A stretch of DNA of 38,926 bases from Bacteroidales bacterium (GCA_017561025.1 JAFZDU010000080.1:1-38926); one strand, 5' to 3'. Shown: positions 16,353-24,933, counted from the stretch's first letter. A program made the numbers and translations. The notes: a model not told the origin generated them from the letters alone.

Positions 16353-17720
16353 CTATTCTATAATAAGTTTCTCAACTTTACCATTAACATTAACGAAATA
16401 GATTCCTTTATTCAAGTCTTCAACGTTGATTGTCGCGTTGTCCACAGCGCTAACTTCTTTCACACAACGACCTGTCATATCGAAGATTCTTATTTCTGCG
16501 CTGCCTTTCAAATTAACACAAACTGTCGACTTAGCAGGATTTGGTGTTATTTCTAACTTAACATCTTCCAATTCCATACATGATTCCATCTCTGTTCTGA
16601 ATGGCACCACTGTCAATTCTCCCATAACATCGTCTGTATTCATTCCGACTGCAACAGCATATAAATCTGTCAAAGGAGGAAGTTCGTCCCAAATCCATTC
16701 GTCTACATCATACAAAGGGAATTCGTCATCAAAGAGAATATCTATTATCTCCGACTCTTCAAGTTCTTCATATTCTTCTTTCAAGAACAATCCATAATGA
16801 TATTCGCCTGTAAATTCATTAGGTGTCGCCTTTGTATATACCTGAGTCTCGCTCATCACTTCCACTTCCAGTTCTATCACAGATGGTCCTGCCACCGCCA
16901 AAGTTGCCACGCTCATCTTCTGGATTTCGCCATGAGTACCTTCAAAGTTTTCAGGAAGCACATAAATATTATATGTCGTCTCTGGTGTCAAGTCGCTCCA
17001 GATATATGTGCAGTTACCTGATTTCTCAACACCTTGTTCGTCCAAGATCTGCTCAAGAGGAATGTCCTGCTCTTCCAAGATATCGCCTTCGCCCATCAGG
17101 AAATGATATGACTCACAGACGAAGTTAGGCTCGAACTCCACAATCATAGATGTAGAAGATTTTTTCATAACTTCCATTGACACTTCTGGCAACACAGTGC
17201 TGCATTCATGTTCTTCGATGCCGAATGGAGTAAGAGCGTCGATGATGTTTTCCACATACATGACAGGGTAAATCTGCTGAAGCACGATCTCGCGGTTTGG
17301 AGCAATCAATATCACGGTAGGATAAATAGGAATCTGATACATCTGGCATATCTCGTCACCCGAATCGCCTTCCGATTCAGTATGTATCGTTGGGAACATA
17401 ATTCCATATTCGTTGCACCATGCTCTTGCACCTGCCTCATTATCAAAACGAGATATCTCCATATAATATACATCATGCTCGTTACATCCGAAATATTGGT
17501 ATGACTGTATCATTTTATTAACGTATGTCAAAGCTCCTGATGAGGTGCTGTAGAAAAATTCAATAAGCACATACTGACCGCCATCCAATATCTCGAACAA
17601 ATCTATATGTTCGCCATTGAGAGCAACTGATGTAAAGTTAACTGCTTCTGTCAAAGGTGTCTGCGCCTTTACGTTAAAACCGAAAAGCAATGCAAAAAGT
17701 AATGGTAAAATTCTCTTCAT
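16353..17720 (-). CDS. T9SS cargo, thioredoxin-like domain without CxxC plus fibronectin-like domains (paralog 2)
   Basis: 455 aa from ATG 17720; the reading from 17726 needs a TTG. Signal peptide to about residue 20 (FGFNVKAQ). The thioredoxin-like domain matches paralogs 3 and 4 (HIDLFEILDGGQYVLIEFFY, GCNEHDVYYMEISRFD, PIYPTVILIAPNREIVLQQIYP), but the CxxC position reads STSSGAL. Two fibronectin-like segments follow (CESYHFLMGEGD to YNIYVLPENFEGTHG, and GPSVIELEVEV to LYAVAVGMNTDD). It ends with a type A T9SS sorting domain (EITPNPAKSTVCVNL, IRIFDMTGRCVKEV, NKGIYFVNVNGKVEKLIIE). Predicted to be exported and non-redox; perhaps a binding or scaffold protein. Confidence 0.85.
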   Translation of the reverse strand: MKRILPLLFALLFGFNVKAQTPLTEAVNFTSVALNGEHIDLFEILDGGQYVLIEFFYSTSSGALTYVNKMIQSYQYFGCNEHDVYYMEISRFDNEAGARAWCNEYGIMFPTIHTESEGDSGDEICQMYQIPIYPTVILIAPNREIVLQQIYPVMYVENIIDALTPFGIEEHECSTVLPEVSMEVMKKSSTSMIVEFEPNFVCESYHFLMGEGDILEEQDIPLEQILDEQGVEKSGNCTYIWSDLTPETTYNIYVLPENFEGTHGEIQKMSVATLAVAGPSVIELEVEVMSETQVYTKATPNEFTGEYHYGLFLKEEYEELEESEIIDILFDDEFPLYDVDEWIWDELPPLTDLYAVAVGMNTDDVMGELTVVPFRTEMESCMELEDVKLEITPNPAKSTVCVNLKGSAEIRIFDMTGRCVKEVSAVDNATINVEDLNKGIYFVNVNGKVEKLIIE

Positions 17721-17759
17721 AAGCAAGTGTTTATTTGATTTATTAACTTTTAAAAACTC

Positions 17760-17801
17760 AAAAACTCAGAATCTCAAAAATTTCTGAGGTTCTGAGTTTT
17801 T
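17760..17801 (-). terminator. Terminator after T9SS paralog 3 (CTCAGAACCTCAG type)
   Basis: AAAAACTCAGAATCTCA (17760-17776) pairs with TGAGGTTCTGAGTTTTT (17785-17801), one G-T pair, 24 bases past the stop of the gene at 17826, with T-rich sequence after the stem on the minus strand. Confidence 0.8.
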
Positions 17802-17825
17802 GATATTTTGTGTTAATGAATTTTA

Positions 17826-19253
17826 TTATTCAACAACGAGTTTTTGAACATTACCGTTGACGTTAACAAAGTAGATACCTTTGTTTAAGTCTTCGATATT
17901 GACTGTTGTGTTACCAGAAACATTAACTTCTTTTACGCAGCGGCCTGTCATGTCGAAGAATTTAACTTGAGCGTCGCCGTTTAAGTTAACGTTAACTGAT
18001 GATTTTGCTGGGTTAGGGTTAACTGTGAATTCGATGCTTGAATTTTCAGCGATGTAATCTGGATCTTCTGGATCTTCTGGATCTTCTGGATCTTCTGGAT
18101 CGTCGCCGCCTTCACCAACTTTAAATCTTACGTATACTGGTTCACCTAATTCTGCTTCAGCATTGTAACCGATACCATAGCAATAGTATTCAACGCCTTC
18201 TTCGAAGTAAGCGATATCTAATTGCCAGAAGTCGTCACCGCAAACAGGATGTTGGTCGCGTAATAATTGGAAGATAGCGTATTCTTCGCCCCATTCTTCG
18301 AATTTAGAAACTTTAACGAAAGCGTAGTGGTATTCTGATGTTGAGCTATTTGGGAAAGCGTCAGCGATAACGAAACCAGGAACTACAGCAACATTAAGTT
18401 CGAGAACTGCTACACCAGCTGTTGCTTCACATTTTGTTTTAGCTGTTTCAACTTTAACTGTACCGAAGTCACCTTCTGCGCTTACTGGAAGAGCGTAGAT
18501 GTTATATTCTGTTGAAGCTGATAATTCTGTGAATGTGTGTAAGCCACCTTCTGTGAGTTCTGTACCTTGAGCTTTTACTTCTTCAGCGCTGAGGTTTGCT
18601 GATGTGCTTGCTAAAACATAGTATTTAGCAGTTGATGCGTTTGGAGTGAACTTAACATCGATAGCATATGAAGCTTCTCTTTCAACTTCGAAAACGATAG
18701 CTGGAGCTTGAGCATCTTCGCATTCGTGTTCTTCAATGCCAAATGGAGCGAGAGCGTCAACGATTGTTTGTCCAGATGAAATAGGCCAAATATCTTGGAG
18801 TAAGATTTCACGGTCTGGAGAAATGAGGATCATTGTTGGGTAACCTGCTGGGTTATACATATCGCAGATGTCACCACCACTTTGTTCACCACCGCTTGTC
18901 AAGTAGATTGTTGGATATTCAACACCGTATGTTTCAATCCAGTTATCGATGAAGTAGTAAGGTGCGTCATTGTGGTCTATTGGAGAGATTTCCATGAAGA
19001 AAACATCATGTTGGTTGCAACCTAATGAGTAGTAAGCGTCAACAACACTTGGAAGAGCATTTTGGCATGGTTGACATGATGTAAAGAAGAAGTCAATCAA
19101 AACATATTGGCCGCCATCGAGGATGTCGAACAAATGAATTTCTTGGCCATGATGGTCAACTGTTTTAAAGTCGATAGCTTCTGTGATAGAGACTTGAGCT
19201 CTAACACCAATGCTCAATACGAGAGCGAAAAATAATGTAAAAAGCTTTTTCAT
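17826..19253 (-). CDS. T9SS cargo, thioredoxin domain with CQPC plus fibronectin-like domains (paralog 3)
   Basis: 475 aa. Signal peptide to residue 20 (SIGVRAQ). TlpA/thioredoxin-like domain with an intact active site C60-Q-P-C63 (IDFFFTSCQPCQNALPSVV), the VFFMEISPID segment, and the cis-Pro strand AGYPTMILISPDREIL. Fibronectin-like domains follow (YAIDVKFTPNASTAKYYVLAS, AVLELNVAVVPGFVIADAFPNSSTSEYHYAFVKV). Then come an EDP tripeptide repeat (DNA 18058-18102) and a type A T9SS sorting domain (FTVNPNPAKSSVNVNL, VKFFDMTGRCVKEV, NKGIYFVNVNGNVQKLVVE). Its codons (GGT, GTT, TCT, CCA) look more uniform than in the sister genes, consistent with stronger expression. Likely a surface or secreted disulfide-active protein; substrate unknown. 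Confidence 0.9.
   Translation of the reverse strand: MKKLFTLFFALVLSIGVRAQVSITEAIDFKTVDHHGQEIHLFDILDGGQYVLIDFFFTSCQPCQNALPSVVDAYYSLGCNQHDVFFMEISPIDHNDAPYYFIDNWIETYGVEYPTIYLTSGGEQSGGDICDMYNPAGYPTMILISPDREILLQDIWPISSGQTIVDALAPFGIEEHECEDAQAPAIVFEVEREASYAIDVKFTPNASTAKYYVLASTSANLSAEEVKAQGTELTEGGLHTFTELSASTEYNIYALPVSAEGDFGTVKVETAKTKCEATAGVAVLELNVAVVPGFVIADAFPNSSTSEYHYAFVKVSKFEEWGEEYAIFQLLRDQHPVCGDDFWQLDIAYFEEGVEYYCYGIGYNAEAELGEPVYVRFKVGEGGDDPEDPEDPEDPEDPDYIAENSSIEFTVNPNPAKSSVNVNLNGDAQVKFFDMTGRCVKEVNVSGNTTVNIEDLNKGIYFVNVNGNVQKLVVE
18058..18102 (-). repeat. 9-bp tandem repeat encoding (EDP)n
   Basis: Five units of TCTGGATCT on the plus strand encode a Glu-Asp-Pro tract on the minus strand, a linker between the fibronectin-like region and the T9SS sorting domain of paralog 3. 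Confidence 0.95.
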
Positions 19254-19298
19254 TTTAAAATTGTTAATGAATTAAATAAATGTTAATGAAATTTTCTG

Positions 19299-19306
19299 CA
19301 AAGTTA
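19299..19306 (-). promoter_or_regulatory. Promoter -7 box of T9SS paralog 3
   Basis: CAAAGTTA on plus reads TAACTTTG on minus, about 45 bases upstream of ATG 19253. Confidence 0.5.
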
Positions 19307-19310
19307 ACTT

Positions 19311-19356
19311 ATTTTTCCGTTTAAATAAATATAAAAATATATAAAACGGAAAAAAT
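19311..19356. repeat. Dyad just upstream of the paralog 3 promoter
   Basis: ATTTTTCCGTTT (19311-19322) pairs with AAACGGAAAAAAT (19344-19356) across an AT-rich loop. It directly abuts the -7 box at 19299, so it could be an operator or part of the upstream promoter region. A related ACGGAAAAA word occurs before gldB (near 12214). Confidence 0.55.
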
Positions 19357-19389
19357 TTATGTTGAACTAAATTTTGGGGTATTTGTGGT

Positions 19390-19434
19390 TTCGACAGGCT
19401 CAACCACCGCCTGTTGATGCCTGAGCTTGTCGAA
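19390..19434 (-). terminator. Hairpin after T9SS paralog 4 (GCCTGTCGAA-type palindrome)
   Basis: TTCGACAGGCTCA (19390-19402) pairs with TGAGCTTGTCGAA (19422-19434), one G-T pair, 13 bases past the stop of the gene at 19448. This palindrome family reappears inside the U32 gene at 37553-37585. There is no strong T tract, so it may be a mobile palindrome acting as a terminator. Confidence 0.65.
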
Positions 19435-19447
19435 GGCATTTATATAT

Positions 19448-20524
19448 TTATTTCACCACCAACTTCTTGACGCTTTCGTTAACATTGATGAAATAAACGC
19501 CTTTGTTCAAATCTTCAATGTTTATTGTTGTATTAACGCCTTCAATTTGCACTTCCTTAACACAGCGCGATGTCATGTCGAAGATTTTGACGATGCCTTT
19601 AGTGTCTGATATTATGTTAATTGATGAAGAAGCTGGATTTGGATAAATGCTGAAGTTTGTCTTTACAAATTCGTCGAAGCCATCCACTTCAGTTCTGAAA
19701 GGAACTATCGTTGTCTCGCCCCATTCGCCTTCTGAGTTCTGACCTGTTGCTATTGCGTAATAATCTGTTTCTGGAGTAAGGTCAATCCATTCCCAGATAT
19801 CAACTTCGTAGAATGGATATGAATCTTCGCGGAACATCTGTACCGCTGCTTCCTCGCCGATTTCATCGAAGTATGATTTCTCCATCAATCCATAATGATA
19901 GACAGATGTCTCTTCATTTGGAGTTGCTGTGGTCTTTACAGAAGTATTTGACAACACTTCAACGAGGAGTTCAATCACTGAAGGTCCAATTTCCGGAGCG
20001 TCTTCGCAGCTATGTTCTTCAATGCCGTAAGGTGCTAAATAATCGATGATTGTCTGAGCATCAGGTATTGGATATATGTCGATATCTTGAAATGCTATTG
20101 ATCTGTCAGGAGCGATAAGGACGAAAGTAGGATAAGAATGAATGTCATAAATCTCATCAACTTCCAATCCGCCGCCTGCTGAACCTATCGTTGGATATTC
20201 CACGCCATAACGTTCTGCCCACCATTGACATACATCGTTGTTATCGACAGGAGAAATTTCCATGAAGAAAACATCATGCTTGTTGCAGCCTAACGCCTTG
20301 TATGCCTCAACGACTTTAGGCGCCACTGTCTGACAAGGAGTGCAATTCATGAAAAAGAAATCGATAAGAACATATTGACCTCTGTCCAATATATCAAAAA
20401 GAGTGATTTCTTCTTCGCCGTAACATTCTGTAACCGTGAAGTTAACAGCTTCTGTAAGCGATGTTTGAGCCTTAATATTTATACATAAAAAAATCGCAAT
20501 GATAAGGGTAAATAATTTTTTCAT
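19448..20524 (-). CDS. T9SS cargo, thioredoxin domain with CTPC plus one fibronectin-like domain (paralog 4)
   Basis: 358 aa. Signal peptide to residue 20 (CINIKAQ). Thioredoxin/TlpA-like domain with active site C61-T-P-C64 (IDFFFMNCTPCQTVAPKVVEAY), VFFMEISPVDNND and SYPTFVLIAPDRS. A shared EEHSCED segment leads to one fibronectin-like domain (GPSVIELLVEVLSNTSVKTTATPNEETSVYHYGLMEK to YYAIATGQNSEGEWG) and a type A T9SS sorting domain (FSIYPNPASSSINI, VKIFDMTSRCVKEV, NKGVYFINVNESVKKLVVK). Likely redox-active outside the outer membrane. It has its own promoter at 20556-20563 and is divergent from the mevalonate operon. Confidence 0.9.
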   Translation of the reverse strand: MKKLFTLIIAIFLCINIKAQTSLTEAVNFTVTECYGEEEITLFDILDRGQYVLIDFFFMNCTPCQTVAPKVVEAYKALGCNKHDVFFMEISPVDNNDVCQWWAERYGVEYPTIGSAGGGLEVDEIYDIHSYPTFVLIAPDRSIAFQDIDIYPIPDAQTIIDYLAPYGIEEHSCEDAPEIGPSVIELLVEVLSNTSVKTTATPNEETSVYHYGLMEKSYFDEIGEEAAVQMFREDSYPFYEVDIWEWIDLTPETDYYAIATGQNSEGEWGETTIVPFRTEVDGFDEFVKTNFSIYPNPASSSINIISDTKGIVKIFDMTSRCVKEVQIEGVNTTINIEDLNKGVYFINVNESVKKLVVK

Positions 20525-20555
20525 TCGTGATAAGATTTTGTAAATAATTTGTTGG

Positions 20556-20563
20556 CAAAGATA
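20556..20563 (-). promoter_or_regulatory. Promoter -7 box of T9SS paralog 4
   Basis: CAAAGATA on plus reads TATCTTTG on minus, about 32 bases upstream of ATG 20524. Confidence 0.55.
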
Positions 20564-20597
20564 TGTTTTTTTACGCTTTTTTAAGATAATAATTTAT

Positions 20598-20605
20598 TAT
20601 TTTTG
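20598..20605 (+). promoter_or_regulatory. Promoter -7 box of the mevalonate operon
   Basis: TATTTTTG, 16 bases before the HMG-CoA reductase ATG. Confidence 0.55.
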
Positions 20606-20621
20606 TGCAATTTAATTTATT

Positions 20622-21965
20622 ATGGAAGAAAGCACACCTTTGAGAAAAAGAGACATCATATTGAAAGGATTTTCCAAGCTTCTTAAGGAAGATAAGCTGA
20701 AAGCGGTGGCAGAATATATTGAAAATCCTAGTGAGTTTATCAATCTGTTAAAAAGTTTTTGGTATCAGGACAAGGACAAGCAGAAGCAATTTGACGAATT
20801 CAGCGAGAACACTATCTCCAACTATCACGTGCCTTACGGCGTATCGCCCAACGTCATCATCAACGGCAAGACTTATATCGTTCCAATGGTTATCGAAGAG
20901 AGTTCTGTGGTTGCAGCGGCATCGGCGGCAGCCAAGTTCTGGGGCGAACGCGGAGGTTTCCACGCTGAAGTCGTCGATGTTAAGAAGGTTGGCCAAGTTC
21001 ATTTCTGCTGGAAAGGCGACAAGAAAATACTGAACGACCTTCTCCCTGAGATAAAATCAGAATTCCTGAAAAACACATCGTCGATAACAGAGAAGATGAC
21101 GAAACGCGGAGGTGGTATCATCGACATCGAACTCGTCGACCACACAGATAAAATCGATAATTATTACCAGTTTCTCGTCACTTTCAACACCTGCGACTCG
21201 ATGGGCGCCAACTTCATCAACTCTATATTGGAAACTTTCGGACGCACTTTGCAGGACTTCTTCCTCCGCCAGGAAAAATTGGAAGAGAAAGATAGAATGG
21301 TTGAAATAGTGATGTGCATATTATCCAACTACACACCAGAATGTCGTGTCAAGGTTTGGGTGGAATGTCCTACTAATCAACTTGATGGCATTGACGAAAG
21401 TCTCGACGGAAAAGCATTCGCAGAGAAATTCAAGAAAGCCGTCGACATCGCAATAATAGACCCTTATCGCGCAGCAACACACAATAAAGGCATATACAAC
21501 GGCATAGATGCTGTAGTCATAGCGACAGGCAACGACTTCAGAGCGACAGAGGCAGCAGGCCACTCCTACGCAGCAAGAGACGGACAGTACAGAAGCCTCT
21601 CTTACGCAGAGATTCATGACGATATATTCCGTTTCACACTCGACCTGCCTCTCGCATTAGGAACAGTAGGCGGACTCACATCATTGCATCCTTTGGCAAA
21701 GAAATCATTGGAACTGCTCGGAAATCCTTCTGCCAAAGAACTTATGATGATTGCAGCAACAATGGGTCTAGCCAACAACTACGCCGCTGTCAAATCGCTA
21801 ACTACAAAAGGAATACAACAAGGCCACATGAAAATGCACCTTGCCAATATCCTCAACCAACTCGGAGCATCAGAAGAAGAAAAGACTCAGGCAACAGAAT
21901 ATTTCAAAGACAAAACCGTCTCATATTCTGAAGTGGAAACGTTTTTGAAGAAAACTAGGAGTTAG
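20622..21965 (+). CDS. mvaA: Hydroxymethylglutaryl-CoA reductase, class II
   Basis: 447 aa, cytoplasmic. Produces mevalonate from HMG-CoA with NAD(P)H, the committed step of the mevalonate route to isoprenoids. The class II (bacterial) pattern is clear: LPYGV-like VPYGVSPNV, catalytic Glu in VIEESSVVAAAS (92/93), DSMGAN 192-197, K289 in DPYRAATHNKGIYNGIDAVVIATGND with Asp 305, and His 402 in GIQQGHMKMHL. No membrane anchor. Although class II enzymes can act in mevalonate breakdown, the three downstream kinases and decarboxylase show biosynthesis. The last codons (TRS) lie in an AGGAGTTAGGAGTT microrepeat that runs through the stop codon. Confidence 0.95.
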   Translation: MEESTPLRKRDIILKGFSKLLKEDKLKAVAEYIENPSEFINLLKSFWYQDKDKQKQFDEFSENTISNYHVPYGVSPNVIINGKTYIVPMVIEESSVVAAASAAAKFWGERGGFHAEVVDVKKVGQVHFCWKGDKKILNDLLPEIKSEFLKNTSSITEKMTKRGGGIIDIELVDHTDKIDNYYQFLVTFNTCDSMGANFINSILETFGRTLQDFFLRQEKLEEKDRMVEIVMCILSNYTPECRVKVWVECPTNQLDGIDESLDGKAFAEKFKKAVDIAIIDPYRAATHNKGIYNGIDAVVIATGNDFRATEAAGHSYAARDGQYRSLSYAEIHDDIFRFTLDLPLALGTVGGLTSLHPLAKKSLELLGNPSAKELMMIAATMGLANNYAAVKSLTTKGIQQGHMKMHLANILNQLGASEEEKTQATEYFKDKTVSYSEVETFLKKTRS

Positions 21966-22036
21966 GAGTTCAGGAATGAATCGTTTAACCTTAAACTTTT
22001 AACTTCAAAAATACTATAAACTATACACTAAAAACA

Positions 22037-22954
22037 ATGAACTATAAATCAAACGGCAAATTCTTATTGACAGGTGAGTATCTCGTTTTGAAAGGAGCTA
22101 CGGCTCTGGCTCTTCCTTTGAAATTGGGTCAGAGCATGGATGTTGAGATTTTGGATAAAAACGAGAATCTTATTTATTGGGACGCCTATCAGCCTTCACA
22201 CAATGGATATAAAGACTGGTTCTCAGCTGTTTTTGACAAGACAAACTTCAACGTCATCACTAGCGACGACATCGAAAAAGCCGAACGTCTGTCAAACATA
22301 CTAAAACAACTCAAAGCATTAAACAAGGATTCTTTTACAGAAGATAATGACTATAGATTCTGCTGCCACATGTATTTTGACCCACAATGGGGACTCGGTT
22401 CAAGCTCAACACTAATCAATAACCTATCAGAATGGGCCAATGTAAATCCATATCATCTACTGGAATCTACATTCAAAGGCTCTGGCTACGATATCGCCTG
22501 CGCAAAAGCCAGCGGTCCCATATTCTATGAAACTGAAGGTCCAAGCATAAGACCTGCCGAATTCAATCCCAATTTCAAAGACAACTTATTTTTCATATAT
22601 CAAGGCCATAAACAAAATTCTGCAAACGAAGTCAAAGCCTTCCTCGACAAGAAAAAAGACTTCGAAAGCGAAGTCCAGTCCATAACAGAAATAAGCATGA
22701 TAATGCCTGATTTACAGAGCCTGAGAGACTTCTGCTATTTCATCAAGGTTCATGAAGAAATAATGGCAAAATGCCTTGAACATAAAAGAATCAAGGATTA
22801 TTTCAGCGACTTTGAAGGCGAAATGAAATCATTAGGTGCTTGGGGCGGCGATTTCTTCATGGCTGCTACTGAATGGGAATTAGAAAAAGTAAAAGATTAT
22901 TTTGGCAACAAAGGACTTAACAAAGTCTTTAAATATAAAGACATAGTATTATGA
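22037..22954 (+). CDS. GYDIA family GHMP kinase, probable phosphomevalonate kinase
   Basis: 305 aa. GHMP kinase fold with an N-terminal NGKFLLTGEYLVLKGATALALPL, an ATP-binding loop WGLGSSSTL 118-126 and the family-naming motif GSGYDIACAKASG 148-160. The C-terminal region (LGAWGGDFFMAAT) replaces the usual GAGGGG loop. Known: GYDIA proteins are found in Bacteroidota mevalonate clusters. By elimination, since mevalonate kinase and the decarboxylase are both present, this should be the phosphomevalonate kinase; that is inference from context. It starts 71 bases after mvaA and overlaps the next gene by 4 bases (ATGA). Confidence 0.85.
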   Translation: MNYKSNGKFLLTGEYLVLKGATALALPLKLGQSMDVEILDKNENLIYWDAYQPSHNGYKDWFSAVFDKTNFNVITSDDIEKAERLSNILKQLKALNKDSFTEDNDYRFCCHMYFDPQWGLGSSSTLINNLSEWANVNPYHLLESTFKGSGYDIACAKASGPIFYETEGPSIRPAEFNPNFKDNLFFIYQGHKQNSANEVKAFLDKKKDFESEVQSITEISMIMPDLQSLRDFCYFIKVHEEIMAKCLEHKRIKDYFSDFEGEMKSLGAWGGDFFMAATEWELEKVKDYFGNKGLNKVFKYKDIVL

Positions 22955-23958
22955 TGGAAAACTTCAACAATCAGATAATAAAACGCAGCCCATCCAATAT
23001 TGCTATCGTTAAATATTGGGGCAAACATGGAAACCAACTTCCAAACAATCCATCAATAAGTCTTACCTTAAACAATTGTTATACTGAGACAAAAATCACA
23101 TACTCCAAAATCGAAAATCCCAATACATTAGAGATGGATTTCTATTTTGAAGGAAAAGAAAACCAGGCATTTAAATCAAAGATAGAGAAATACATCCAAG
23201 AAAACAACGAGCATTTCTCATTCCTGAACGGCCTTCATCTGAATATTGAAAGCCATAATTCATTTCCTCATTCTTCAGGAATAGCCTCAAGTGCATCTTC
23301 AATGAGCGCATTGGTTCTCTGCCTGTTGGGGATAAAAGACAAAGAGATAAACCTTCAAGAAGCCTCATTCCTATCAAGACTGGCATCTGGAAGCGCAGCT
23401 CGTTCCGTATATCCGACAATGACATTATGGGGCAAGACTCCCTCATTGGCAGAAAGCTCCGACGAATATGCCATTTCAATAGCAGACAACATACATCCTG
23501 TATTTAAATCATATCACGACAGCATATTGATTGTCAGTTCAAAAGAGAAAAGCGTCTCAAGCAGAGCAGGACATTCCCTGATGAACAATCATCCTATGGC
23601 AGAAAATCGTTATGCTACAGCAAGAAAAAACACAGAGGATTTATTAGCGATATTGAAACAGGGCGATTTGGATGGTTTTATAAAGATAGCCGAAAGCGAA
23701 GCCAACCAGCTCCACGACTTGATGGCGACTTCAACACCGTCTTACACCTTGAAAGAAGCCAACACTATCAACATAATCGAAAAGATTCTAGAATTCAGAA
23801 AAGAAACCGGACTCCCTATATGTTACACATTAGACGCAGGTCCGAATGTCCATCTTCTTTATCCGGATTCTTGTTCTGAAGATGTTCATGTCTTCATTGA
23901 AGATGTTCTGAAAAATTATTGTCACAACAACAAATGGATCGACGACCACAATGGATAA
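22951..23958 (+). CDS. mvaD: Diphosphomevalonate decarboxylase
   Basis: 335 aa (ATG 22951; a second ATG follows at once). Decarboxylates mevalonate diphosphate to isopentenyl diphosphate using ATP. Signatures: SNIAIVKYWGKHGNQLPNNPSISLTL (residues 15-40, Lys in KYWGK), the phosphate loop PHSSGIASSASSMSAL 106-121, GSAARSVYP, and the C-terminal CYTLDAGPNVHLL. The SAARS and LDAGPN motifs separate it from other GHMP enzymes. It overlaps its upstream neighbour by 4 bases and its downstream one by 8, so translation is probably coupled. Confidence 0.95.
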   Translation: MMENFNNQIIKRSPSNIAIVKYWGKHGNQLPNNPSISLTLNNCYTETKITYSKIENPNTLEMDFYFEGKENQAFKSKIEKYIQENNEHFSFLNGLHLNIESHNSFPHSSGIASSASSMSALVLCLLGIKDKEINLQEASFLSRLASGSAARSVYPTMTLWGKTPSLAESSDEYAISIADNIHPVFKSYHDSILIVSSKEKSVSSRAGHSLMNNHPMAENRYATARKNTEDLLAILKQGDLDGFIKIAESEANQLHDLMATSTPSYTLKEANTINIIEKILEFRKETGLPICYTLDAGPNVHLLYPDSCSEDVHVFIEDVLKNYCHNNKWIDDHNG

Positions 23959-24844
23959 TAGAAAATACAACGGCAAAGTCATTTTATTTGGCGAATATTC
24001 AATGATATTCGGTTCCGAAGCGCTAGTCATCCCATATTATTCTGCTGGAGGCGAATGGAGTTCTATCATAAACAGACCTTGCGAAAAAGGAATTGAATCC
24101 AACAGAGACATTTTCAAGTTTTTCGACTATCTCATAGATGACTATAAATTCAGGATTCTTGACTTAAGAAGAATGGAGATGGAACTTAACGCTGGCCTCT
24201 ACTTCGATTCTAACATTCCTAACGGCTACGGACTTGGCAGCTCAGGAGCATTGGTGGCAGCAGTCTACGACAGATACAAACTGGTCGATATTGAAGACTC
24301 TCATAAGCTAATAGAATTTTTAGCCGCCATGGAGAGTTATTTTCATGGCAGCAGCTCAGGCATCGACCCTTTGCAATGTTATTATGGAAAACCTTTCATC
24401 CTGAAAGACTCAGTGAAAATATTAGACCATGACTTTATGTCGGAAGACATCCATATCTTCCTGATTGACACTAAAGTCAAAAGCCCTACAGCTCCATTGG
24501 TCGAGAAATTCAAAGAGATGAGAAACAACGACATCTATCTCAAAAAATTCAACGATGAATATATCCCTCTCGTAAGCAACTGCATTTCAAACTTAACAGA
24601 AAAGAAAGATGAGGAATTCTTCTTCAATTTGTCGCACTTATCAAAAATGCAGACCGAGATGCTAGGACATACTATTCCTGAAAATGTCAAAGACTTTTTC
24701 TTTTACGATGTTGAGAAATACGGCTTCCAGGTGAAATTATGCGGCGCTGGCGGAGGTGGATACCTTCTTGGATTCTGCAATGATATAGAAAAAACCAACG
24801 ATTTTTGGCAAAACACCGAATATAAAATTCATTGGGTAAAATAA
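23951..24844 (+). CDS. mvk: Mevalonate kinase
   Basis: 297 aa. Phosphorylates mevalonate. GHMP kinase motifs: KVILFGEYSMIFGSEALVIP (9-28), IPNGYGLGSSGALVAAVYDRY (89-109), ESYFHGSSSGIDPLQCYYGKP (substrate and Mg contacts) and CGAGGGGYLLGF near the C-terminus. The HGSSSGIDP string is the best indicator of mevalonate kinase. It is the last gene of the operon, overlapping mvaD by 8 bases; no clear intrinsic terminator follows. HMG-CoA synthase and IPP isomerase genes are not in the window. Confidence 0.93.
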   Translation: MDNRKYNGKVILFGEYSMIFGSEALVIPYYSAGGEWSSIINRPCEKGIESNRDIFKFFDYLIDDYKFRILDLRRMEMELNAGLYFDSNIPNGYGLGSSGALVAAVYDRYKLVDIEDSHKLIEFLAAMESYFHGSSSGIDPLQCYYGKPFILKDSVKILDHDFMSEDIHIFLIDTKVKSPTAPLVEKFKEMRNNDIYLKKFNDEYIPLVSNCISNLTEKKDEEFFFNLSHLSKMQTEMLGHTIPENVKDFFFYDVEKYGFQVKLCGAGGGGYLLGFCNDIEKTNDFWQNTEYKIHWVK

Positions 24845-24933
24845 TATTATAAAAAGTTATCTGTTCGAACAAATTAAGATATAAAATCATTTACTAATAT
24901 TGACAACATCGATATTGTTATTAATTTTATCAA

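Noticed and set aside
16426-17128. Plus-strand frames opposite T9SS paralog 2
   Set aside because: Shadows of the minus-strand gene, which has a signal peptide, domain repeats and a sorting domain.
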